Of a stretch of DNA of 64,000 nucleotides, positions 46,810 to 53,936 are shown piece after piece (position 1 is the first letter of the stretch; each line of letters opens with the position of its first letter). Under the pieces are notes generated by a model that had not been told where the DNA came from, searched no databases, and saw nothing but the letters and a program-made list of their open reading frames with translations. Made by a program: the position numbers and the translations under genes. The stretch lies in assembly GCA_035292605.1 (NCBI GenBank), contig DATDPT010000069.1:1-64000 (forward strand). The letters run 5' to 3'. The DNA comes from JALYNX01 sp035292605 (GTDB lineage: Bacteria; Actinomycetota; Acidimicrobiia; Spongiisociales; ZC4RG35).

Positions 46810-48128
46810 CTGAGGAGGCCACTCCCACGCCGGATGAAGTCGCCGCGGCCCAAGACACCACGTCAGGCTCCGCGAGCGAAGATGTCGAAGTCTGGACGAC
46901 GGCAAAGAAGGAAACCAGAGACGTTGCCCGCTGGATAGCGACGGCGATGGCGGCCATCGGCACTGTTGTGTTCGGTGCCGGACCTCTGACTGGCAGCTTT
47001 AGCGACATCACCTGGACCCGCGTGGTCGTCGTAATAGTTGGAGCTGTGGTCGGCATTGCCGGGCTTGGTACTGCAATTCGGCTGCTAGCCGACATCCTCG
47101 CCCCAACGTCCGTATCCCTTTCCGAGCTCCCGAAGAGTTTCTCCGATCGAATCACTGCTAATCCGACGGACTATTTCTTTGATGGGTCCGAAACCGTCGA
47201 ACATTTCACGGAAGCTTGGACCACCCGGCGCAAGGTCGAACGGAGAATGCGTGATGCGGTTCAAAGAGCGAAGGAAGATGTTGCTGCTGCAGACGCCGCC
47301 TTCAAAGATGCGCAGCCGAGCCAGGCAGTTGAACGTAAGAAGGAACTTGACTCCAGTCAGGAGGCCCTTCGAGCTGCAGAGAACGCTCTGGCCGACTCGA
47401 AAGCTTGGCTTGAGAAATACCAGGCGCGGGGGCGCGCGATAGCGGCACAAGGTTCCTTCGAGAAAGTGCGAGACACATTCCATTCCAAAGCCACCTGGAT
47501 TCTTGTTGCCGCAGGCGCCGCTGCGCTGGGCGGCATTGCCTACGTCGGCGCTTTACAAGCGGGTGAGGACGAGGTGGCTGACCCAACCGCAGCTGAACCC
47601 CAGCTTGCTGAGGCGACTTTCATGTCACACGAGTTCGTTGATGCGGTTGGAATCAGCCGGTGCCTCGATGAGTCGAGGGTGGTGGTGCTCAAGCACGGCG
47701 GACAGGGCACGGAGGCTGAACCCTGGGACATTGAGACTCTGCCTACCACCGGTTGTCGCGCATCACGGTTCAACGCCACTATGGATGTCGTCGCCATTGT
47801 CACGCTCGAGCCTCAAGTGAGCGAGGTGAACATTACGGGCGGCGTGGTCCGTGATGTCACTCCATTGATGTTGACAACAATGTCGGACCGGACGTCTCGA
47901 GTAGGTGACACTGTCAAGCTCGAGTTGGTGGTCGATGGTTCGGCGAACCTGGTTTACAACGATGGAAACACCCTCCCCCCTGGACTGACAATCGACCGGA
48001 AGACTGGCGAAATCGAGGGCTCGCCCACAAAGGCACAAAGGACTGCATACGACGTTGCGATCACCATTACCGACGTTGAGCAACGCATCCAGGGAATTGT
48101 GGAATTCCAATGGACGATTGGCGACTAG
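46806..48128 (+). CDS. Membrane protein with coiled coil and putative-Ig (He_PIG-like) domain
   Basis: 440 residues. Two helices at ~43-61 and ~70-94, a ~70-residue charged coiled coil (~140-205), a third helix (~228-248), then an extracytoplasmic part ending in LPPGLTIDRKTGEIEGSPT, a He_PIG/cadherin-like signature. Overall plan: an N-terminal two-helix hairpin and a C-terminal exposed Ig-like domain. The hairpin plus coiled coil recalls SLATT-like defence membrane proteins only loosely. Function unknown. Confidence 0.65.
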   Translation: MTEEATPTPDEVAAAQDTTSGSASEDVEVWTTAKKETRDVARWIATAMAAIGTVVFGAGPLTGSFSDITWTRVVVVIVGAVVGIAGLGTAIRLLADILAPTSVSLSELPKSFSDRITANPTDYFFDGSETVEHFTEAWTTRRKVERRMRDAVQRAKEDVAAADAAFKDAQPSQAVERKKELDSSQEALRAAENALADSKAWLEKYQARGRAIAAQGSFEKVRDTFHSKATWILVAAGAAALGGIAYVGALQAGEDEVADPTAAEPQLAEATFMSHEFVDAVGISRCLDESRVVVLKHGGQGTEAEPWDIETLPTTGCRASRFNATMDVVAIVTLEPQVSEVNITGGVVRDVTPLMLTTMSDRTSRVGDTVKLELVVDGSANLVYNDGNTLPPGLTIDRKTGEIEGSPTKAQRTAYDVAITITDVEQRIQGIVEFQWTIGD

Positions 48129-48458
48129 CTCGCAGCCGGGCCGAGTCCGCATCTCGCGGCACCAACAGGCCGACAGCTCGTCCCGGGGGCCTATGCAAAG
48201 TCAACGACCTGCGCTGCATGGCCCGCTCTCCGAGAGACTCCAGGACGCTTCGGCAGTCATGAGTAGAGGATGTGTGCGGCAGCCCGGTGAATCTCCCTCT
48301 TAGTGCTCTCTGCGGCAGTGGCCCACCGGGTCGTGTCCCATCCGAACTCATCGACCTGAAGGACCACGACTGAAAGCTCCATGCACGGGCTGCAGTCGCC
48401 GATACTCCCAAGGTGCCGCCACATCGCCGAGCAACTGACACTGCCCACAACAGGGATA

Positions 48459-48482
48459 AACCCAGGCGGTGCCTGGGTTTTC
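48459..48482 (-). terminator. Terminator-like hairpin after tRNA scar D
   Basis: AACCCAGGC-GGT-GCCTGGGTT, a perfect 9-bp stem 11 nt after the acceptor end of copy D on the minus strand; on the plus strand it is followed by TTTCCC. Related to the stem after copy C. Confidence 0.65.
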
Positions 48483-48489
48483 CCGGGAG

Positions 48490-48531
48490 TAGCGGGGGCG
48501 GGATTTGAACCCGCGACCTTCGGGTTATGAG
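48490..48531 (-). repeat. tRNA-fMet 3'-half scar, copy D
   Basis: 42 nt identical to copy C; the 5' side keeps a degraded CTCGTCTGG resembling the D-arm end CTCGTCGGG but no more of the tRNA. Not a complete tRNA. It separates the glycosyltransferase segment from the segment with the Vsr/Dcm locus and conjugation genes. Confidence 0.88.
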
Positions 48532-48717
48532 CCAGACGAGTAGGTTCCCAGGTACGGTGGCAGGGGTCGATTAGCGATGATCAGTATCAGGATGAAGCGG
48601 AACCACTGCTAACCGATACCGGGTGATGTCACCCTGTGTCAGGTCGTTGGGCATCAGTCTGGCATCAGTTACAACCCGGCTGCGCAAATGCAGGGGCCAT
48701 TATCTCACCCACGTTGA

Positions 48718-48987
48718 GTGACTCAGCGAGCGCGACGAGATACGACTCGCGGAGTTCGTGGCTCTCTCGAAAACGCTTCGAGCCAAGATCGACGACGAGC
48801 GGTCTCGTCTCCCCCAGCAGGTCGATCTTCGCTGGCAGCGACCAGGCGCACTGCGAGCAGCGTGGCCCGACTTGTCCGACACCCAACGAAAGACCGCACT
48901 CCGCGAAGTGCTCGACACCGTGATCCTGCGACCCCGGCAGCAAGACGACAAGCCCAGGATCGGATCGAGGTTCGTTTCAAGCATTAG
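48718..48987 (+). pseudogene. C-terminal relic of a large serine recombinase
   Basis: One frame reads ALRAAWPDLSDTQRKTALRE then EVLDTVILRP, the typical end region of large serine recombinases. The expected terminus, DRIEVRFKH followed by a stop, appears in a neighbouring frame near 48960-48987, so at least one frameshift has occurred and the catalytic N-terminus is gone. It lies ~200 nt from scar D, as expected for an integrase next to its attachment site. Confidence 0.65.
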
Positions 48988-49083
48988 TTGGCCTGATTCG
49001 GGAAGGCCCAACACGAAAGGCCGAAAGGGAGCGGGACTGCAGATCGTTACATGGCGGTGCAACAGCTTCGGCTCCTTGAGTAC

Positions 49084-49605
49084 CTACACGTCGAACCCTC
49101 GGCTTCGATACTCACGGGCGAGCAGAAACGCTCCCACCCACCAGTAGACGCACGTCCAGGCGAGAAGCCAATTCCCCGTAATCAACCCAATGACGAAGCC
49201 AGGCAGACAGAGGGTCGCTATGAATCCGACAACGGCCTGGCCCATCGTCCATCTTGAGCCGGGGTACGTGGGTGTCGGCCACCAGTGCGTTAGCACAACA
49301 GGTAGAAACAATGTCATCAGGATGAGCGCTCGGCGACCTGACGTTCTCAGCTGTCTCTTCAGGTCGGCGCCCTCGTGCTGCGCGAGCAGAATCACCATCT
49401 GTAAGGGGAGTACGACCATGCCGAGCAACACGCTCTTATGGACGTACACAATTCGTTGTCCTATCGGAATCGGCTGCCAAGGATTCCCCGGGACCGGGAG
49501 TGCCCCGACCCCCGGCGGTCTGGACTCTTGGACCAAGCCAAGCGTCAGCAGCTCGTCGTAGTGCTCAGATAGCTGTTGAAGGGCTTCTGTAGACGCTTGG
49601 GTCAA
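49084..49605 (-). CDS. Hypothetical four-helix membrane protein
   Basis: 173 residues: soluble N-terminal ~55 residues, then hydrophobic segments around 58-75, 92-108, 122-140 and 142-160. ATGA overlap with the preceding membrane gene indicates a two-gene unit. No family recognised. Confidence 0.65.
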   Translation of the reverse strand: MTQASTEALQQLSEHYDELLTLGLVQESRPPGVGALPVPGNPWQPIPIGQRIVYVHKSVLLGMVVLPLQMVILLAQHEGADLKRQLRTSGRRALILMTLFLPVVLTHWWPTPTYPGSRWTMGQAVVGFIATLCLPGFVIGLITGNWLLAWTCVYWWVGAFLLAREYRSRGFDV

Positions 49606-50204
49606 TTTCGGTTCCGACGTACCAACAATTCACTGACCACCATGACGATCGAGAAAACGACTGCGAACCCCAGAAGTAACAGGGCGATGCCAGTGCCAAG
49701 TCCCCATGCTTCGACCGGAGGATCTGGAAACCCAAGAGTGCGGGGCACATCCAGGAAGGGGATCGCGTTAGCTACGTGCCATAGAGCTAAGAGCGCGTAA
49801 TCAGAAGTTACCCCAGCGTGTGGGCTCTGGGAGTTCTCAAGAGCCGCACTCCAGATGCCGGTCACCAGAACGAGCCAGCCGATCGCCAATATCGCTCCAA
49901 GCACAGCCGCGATGCTGTACGTCTGGAGTTCGTCTCCGCTCGCAGCGCTCATCGTTGCCGTCACTCGCGCTATCGAGCCCTGGACGAGGGTGAAAATTAG
50001 AACACCGAAGCCAACAAGTCCCGCGATGACTCCAAGGACCAGCGGTGGCCTCGGCCAGAAAGCCACGACGAGGAAGGGTCCGATAGCCAAGGTCATGTAT
50101 AACGCCCAGGCCAAGATCACTCCCGGGACCATGATCAGGTCGAACTGCCAAGTTCTACGAGCCCAGTCGGCGATCGCCCTCCGGCGTCGACGGAACATTG
50201 CCAC
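49602..50204 (-). CDS. Hypothetical membrane protein
   Basis: 200 residues with a basic N-terminus and four or five helices (~22-45, ~52-75, ~98-120, ~170-192). AGGTGG upstream of the ATG. First of the pair with 49084-49605. Function unknown. Confidence 0.65.
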   Translation of the reverse strand: MAMFRRRRRAIADWARRTWQFDLIMVPGVILAWALYMTLAIGPFLVVAFWPRPPLVLGVIAGLVGFGVLIFTLVQGSIARVTATMSAASGDELQTYSIAAVLGAILAIGWLVLVTGIWSAALENSQSPHAGVTSDYALLALWHVANAIPFLDVPRTLGFPDPPVEAWGLGTGIALLLLGFAVVFSIVMVVSELLVRRNRN

Positions 50205-50548
50205 CTAGGAGGGTAGATCGTGGACCAGTCGTCCAACGGTATCGCCCAGTACTCGCCAGGGCGGACCACCGGGAAACATGTTTTTGCGTCGCGCGCATAG
50301 CACGTCACCGCACCGATCACGTCGTCCGGGAACACGAGCAAGGCTCCTGGCCCCTGGGGCACGATCACTAGGTCGGCGGTTAGCTGGATTGAGAGAGCAG
50401 GTGGTGTATCCGGTTTGTCCAGATGCCAATACCCGAAAGCGCTGATCTGATCGAATGTGACATTAGGAAGGGTGACCTGTGGGACAAGGATTCGTTCGAG
50501 TTGATGTCGCTTGGCACTCCGTGTGCTCTCACCTTCACGCCACGGCAC
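50135..50548 (-). CDS. Possible hypothetical protein
   Basis: The C-terminal ~115 residues (TFDQISAFGYWHLDKPDTPP; LVIVPQGPGALLVFP) have coding character. The start (GTG 50548) is uncertain, and the end overlaps the next membrane gene by 70 bp. Confidence 0.35.
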   Translation of the reverse strand: MPWREGESTRSAKRHQLERILVPQVTLPNVTFDQISAFGYWHLDKPDTPPALSIQLTADLVIVPQGPGALLVFPDDVIGAVTCYARDAKTCFPVVRPGEYWAIPLDDWSTIYPPRWQCSVDAGGRSPTGLVELGSST

Positions 50549-50676
50549 CTCCCGATCGAAACATCCACGCCTGGAGCCTTGACGACGTAAGGGGCGAGGG
50601 GTCCTTCTTCTGGGCCACTGTCCGTAGGATTCCAAGACAGGCATTCTTGAAGTGGATTCAAGAAAGGAAAAAAACC

Positions 50677-50898
50677 ATGACTCAAAGAACGATGCCCACC
50701 GGCGAATGTTTCTGCGGATGCGGAGGAGCGACCCCGGTCGGCTCCTACTTCCTGCAGGGTCACGATAGACGCGCCGAGTCAAGGGTCATCGAGATGGTAT
50801 ACGACTCCGTCGTGGGCTTTCTCGTCCAGCACGGCTACGGCCCTGGTGGGAAGAACGTCCACCTCGATTACGAGGCATGGGAGGCCGGACAGCAATGA
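50677..50898 (+). CDS. Small Cys-rich protein with CxCGCG motif
   Basis: 73 residues beginning MTQRTMPTGECFCGCGGATP, then GSYFLQGHDRRAESRV. The C-x-C-G-C-G...F-x-GHD pattern is recurrent in short phage or mobile-element proteins of unknown function. AAAGGA precedes the ATG. Confidence 0.6.
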   Translation: MTQRTMPTGECFCGCGGATPVGSYFLQGHDRRAESRVIEMVYDSVVGFLVQHGYGPGGKNVHLDYEAWEAGQQ

Positions 50899-50938
50899 CC
50901 ACAGTCGGCTCCCCCAATGAGGAGCCGCCGAAGCACTC

Positions 50939-51544
50939 CTATGTGAGCGATTCGGGCAGCCCGAAGTCCGTCGGTAGCTCGTGCTCCGTAGGCGGCCAAC
51001 CAGGAACCGCCAGGGTGCGTCCGATCCCGGCTATGAGCCATGATCCGTTGACCAGGCGCAACGTGAGCGTTTGGACTAGCTCGGCTTCCCCCGCCGACAA
51101 TTCGCGAACTTGACCGCCTTGGGCCATGCGAACGAACTCAACGTCTGGTCCGGCCATCTCGGGGATGGACACGAGGCCCCAACCATGGTCTACGAACGCC
51201 CTAAAGGTGTTCTCACGCCATCGTGTCAATCGCCACTCGACGAACTCGCCCCAGTATTCCGAGTCGATGCCGTCTGCAATCTCAGCTGCAACTCTGTCTC
51301 GGCTGCCCTCATCGAAGGCTGTTTGGGTGGACATCAGCCATGATTGTGCCAATGCGAGCCGGAGCGGGTAGTCGGTGAGGGACCAGGCACTGGCAAGCTC
51401 AGCTTGGTCGACGATCGCGGCGAACCATGCACCGGCGATGGCGGCAGGACCGTTCGGTGCCAGATGCGCAGCCTGGATGGGATCGAGGTCCACGGCCCCA
51501 ATGATAACTCTGAGGCGTCCGGTCCCTCGCTCTGGCGAGCGCAT
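50939..51544 (-). CDS. Hypothetical protein
   Basis: 201 residues from the ATG at 51544, chosen for AGGGGAC 2-5 nt upstream. Mostly helical, with several Trp (YWGEFVEWRLTRWRENTFRA). No signal peptide, no family recognised. It follows 51571-51879 by 26 nt and may be cotranscribed. Confidence 0.6.
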   Translation of the reverse strand: MRSPERGTGRLRVIIGAVDLDPIQAAHLAPNGPAAIAGAWFAAIVDQAELASAWSLTDYPLRLALAQSWLMSTQTAFDEGSRDRVAAEIADGIDSEYWGEFVEWRLTRWRENTFRAFVDHGWGLVSIPEMAGPDVEFVRMAQGGQVRELSAGEAELVQTLTLRLVNGSWLIAGIGRTLAVPGWPPTEHELPTDFGLPESLT

Positions 51545-51570
51545 TGTCCCCTGGGGTCCAGTGCCGTCTT

Positions 51571-51879
51571 CTACGGCGATGGGAGGAAATGAGGGTCGAT
51601 CTCTGGGGACCAACTGGGGTCGCCATTCGCATCTCGGACCCATTGGAGGAAGACCGTCAGGGCGTCGATAGCGCTCACCAAGCCATCCTCAGTGAAGGTG
51701 ACCCAGACCCATTCTGTGGTGTCCCCACTGAGTCGTTTCGTGGTGGTCTCGAATCCAACCGCAGCGACGATCTCCAGCACCCCTGCCGAGAGTTGGGGGA
51801 TGATCTTGGCCCCTATTTGATTCTCGGCTCTCACGGCGGTCACGTCAGCCCCTTCCGAGGTCCAGGATAGGAACTCCAT
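51571..51879 (-). CDS. Hypothetical protein
   Basis: 102 residues; alternating strands (FETTTKRLSGDTTEWVWVTF) and a C-terminal Trp-rich end. Not recognised. Confidence 0.55.
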   Translation of the reverse strand: MEFLSWTSEGADVTAVRAENQIGAKIIPQLSAGVLEIVAAVGFETTTKRLSGDTTEWVWVTFTEDGLVSAIDALTVFLQWVRDANGDPSWSPEIDPHFLPSP

Positions 51880-51971
51880 GGTGACGCCTGCGTGTCTGAG
51901 CCGAAGCGGCTGATACTCCCTGAGCTTGTCGTTGCCTCGCCTCCCACGCGGTATTGGAATTCGGTTCGTCG

Positions 51972-52260
51972 TTAGTCGATGGGGTACCGGGAGATCAGGC
52001 CGAGGCTGTACGCGCCGCCTTCTGAGACGAGCTGCGCGCTCAAAATCTGCGAGGAAGCACCTATCACTGCGGGGCCACCGTGGTTGTCGTGTCCGAGGAC
52101 GCGTGGAACGCCCTGCCCCAGAGTCAAAGAGATGCGCTGCATCACGAGTCGCTCGGCGTATTTAACTGGCTGACGGACGGCGAAGATATCGCCGAGAGGA
52201 GAGGGGTCGACTGGGATACCTGGTAGCTCTCCTGAGGGCAGATAAGACTTGAGGAGGGCT
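51972..52260 (-). other. Open frame with coding character beside the 52.26-kb scar
   Basis: About 90 codons (PSPLGDIFAVRQPVKYAERL; GASSQILSAQLVSEGGAYSL) read like the C-terminal part of a protein, but upstream the frame runs through the RNA-end-like scar. Probably a gene cut at that junction. Plus-strand 51880-51971 shows nothing. Confidence 0.35.
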
Positions 52261-52261
52261 T

Positions 52262-52310
52262 CTGGTGAAGCTGAAGGGAGTTGAACCCCTGACCTCCTTG
52301 ACTGCCACCA
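52262..52310 (-). repeat. tRNA/tmRNA 3'-end-like scar
   Basis: On the minus strand a T arm AGGGG-TTCAACT-CCCTT is followed by CAGCTTC-A-CCA, a full RNA 3' end with encoded CCA. The TTCAACTCCC...CAGCT.CACCA pattern is most like the end of tmRNA (ssrA), a common island insertion site. No 5' partner (GAAGCTG) is visible upstream, so it is a fragment. Confidence 0.5.
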
Positions 52311-52312
52311 AG

Positions 52313-52333
52313 CCCAGACCACGACGGTCTGGG
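52313..52333. terminator. Hairpin after the receiver-protein gene
   Basis: CCCAGACC-ACGAC-GGTCTGGG, a perfect 8-bp stem located 55 nt after the stop of the minus-strand operon. No T-run; a likely transcript end or boundary structure. Confidence 0.5.
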
Positions 52334-52387
52334 TCTCGATCGAACAACGTCCAGAACTGACGAGTCTGGTCAGAAGCGTCGTTGGGG

Positions 52388-53932
52388 CTATCCCCTCGCC
52401 CATCTGCGAAGCCAGTCACTTTCGTCAAGTCCGATTCGGGAAATGCGTTCACCGACCGACTGCGCGAATCGATGTGCGACATCGGGTTTCAAGGTCGCTA
52501 CCCACTCGAACTGCCTCTTACCAGTGCTCGCGAAGCGGCCTCCGCCGGCAGCGACCAAGCCGTCTCCAACCCCGAACTCGACCATCTCGACTTTGTCAAC
52601 GCGCGCCGGAACCCTAAGGCGTATCCACTCTCCATCGTGACGTACAACGCAGTTGAACCGACGATTGTCGGCGGCCGTTCGGTCTTCAAGCATGAGCAAC
52701 GGAAACACCGTCGGCGCCTCGAGTCGCACGCTGTCGCAGAGCGGCATCAAGCACAACCAGTAGACCCCGTCCGCATCAAGCCGTTCAAAGAGGATGCTGC
52801 CTAGATGCAAGTAAGGGGGGTCGAAGCCATAGGACGAGCTCACGGACATGCGGAGGCTCCATCGTTCATCGGCATCGTTGGGGTTCAATCCGGGGGCATG
52901 CAGTGGCGCCAGGGCAGGCTGGCTGTCGTAGATCTGCCTCGGGCCTGGCCGCTCGCCACCTGGCCAGGCGTCTGGCGGCCACTCATATGGGTTACCAAAA
53001 CGATGCAGTCTCTTGAGGAGATCTGGGTCGTCGACGGGTCCAAGACCGTCGGGAGGGCTGTCGATCCATGAGCAAACCGGTTCGACACGCCCAGGTTGCG
53101 CTACTTGTGGGTCCTCAAGAATCGCGCGGAGCTCGTCGGCTACGATGACGGGCAGCTGGTCGGCTGCCTCTTCGGGGTTGCGCAAGAGCGCCCGATGGCC
53201 GAGATAGCCAGGATCGAGATTCGCATCAAAAGCTGCGAGCAGCTTCTGCGAGCTATCGCGAATGGCCGCTAGAGCATTCAGAGCCACTGTTGGGAGAATC
53301 CCGTACATTGACTCCGATACGAACTCCAGAATGCGCTCTGGGAGATCGCCCGCTGATGCAGTTCGACTGTCGTCCGTCACCGTGGTGCTTTCAGGCTTAA
53401 CAAGCACCATGACGTGAAAGTTGTCCCGCGAGGACCGGCCGGCCTCGAACTCAGGGACCCGTAAGGACTCCTTCAGGGTCGCTTCGACCTTGTCGGGCTG
53501 CTGCCCGGTATAGATCACTAGGACGCGAAGCTTCCCGCCGCCGTCTTCTGCGAAAAGCTCCTTGGCAAGATGAACACAGCGACGCCCGTCGTCGTCATAG
53601 ATGTTCCAGTCGAGCACGACAACATCAGATCCATGTGCGACCCTCCTGATGGGCATCGCAAACCGGGTCTCAGGCTTCGCCTCGGGCCGCACAGGTGCAA
53701 GGTGCATACCGTGCTTGATGAAAGCGTTTGTCATAGCAACTACGTCAACGTCGCCACCTGCTGGCTGCTGTAGCACAGTGTCTGTTACCGGCGTGGTGCG
53801 ACTGCGGGCAGCTAGTCCGGGAGTGGTCACCTTCCCCACTCGATCTTCAGCCAGCTGCCAGCGCTCGTCCACGAGCAGAACGGTTCTGAAATACCGTTCG
53901 ACCGCGTTCCGCGTTAGCTGTTTCAGAGCCAC
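52388..53932 (-). CDS. Receiver-domain protein with unknown C-terminal effector region
   Basis: 514 residues from the GTG at 53932 (GGAGGAG 8 nt upstream, inside the end of the ATPase gene). Residues ~16-185 have all receiver landmarks: TVLLVDER (Asp22), VVVLDWN with candidate phospho-acceptor Asp108, VLVIYTG (Thr142) and VMVLVKPE (Lys179). A long insert separates the first strand from the rest. The remaining ~320 residues are unrecognised: a helical middle (ALNALAAIRDSSQKLLAAFD) and a beta-rich end (DGVYWLCLMPLCDS; GKRQFEWVATLKP). The partner is surely the upstream histidine-kinase-like protein. No DNA-binding domain is evident, so output is probably protein- or nucleic-acid-directed. Confidence 0.75.
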   Translation of the reverse strand: MALKQLTRNAVERYFRTVLLVDERWQLAEDRVGKVTTPGLAARSRTTPVTDTVLQQPAGGDVDVVAMTNAFIKHGMHLAPVRPEAKPETRFAMPIRRVAHGSDVVVLDWNIYDDDGRRCVHLAKELFAEDGGGKLRVLVIYTGQQPDKVEATLKESLRVPEFEAGRSSRDNFHVMVLVKPESTTVTDDSRTASAGDLPERILEFVSESMYGILPTVALNALAAIRDSSQKLLAAFDANLDPGYLGHRALLRNPEEAADQLPVIVADELRAILEDPQVAQPGRVEPVCSWIDSPPDGLGPVDDPDLLKRLHRFGNPYEWPPDAWPGGERPGPRQIYDSQPALAPLHAPGLNPNDADERWSLRMSVSSSYGFDPPYLHLGSILFERLDADGVYWLCLMPLCDSVRLEAPTVFPLLMLEDRTAADNRRFNCVVRHDGEWIRLRVPARVDKVEMVEFGVGDGLVAAGGGRFASTGKRQFEWVATLKPDVAHRFAQSVGERISRIGLDESDWLRRWARG

Positions 53933-53936
53933 CCGG

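Noticed and set aside
46806..48128. Assignment to SLATT-type defence membrane proteins
   Set aside because: Only the two-helix plus coiled-coil plan is similar; the C-terminal Ig-like part does not fit, so left as unknown.
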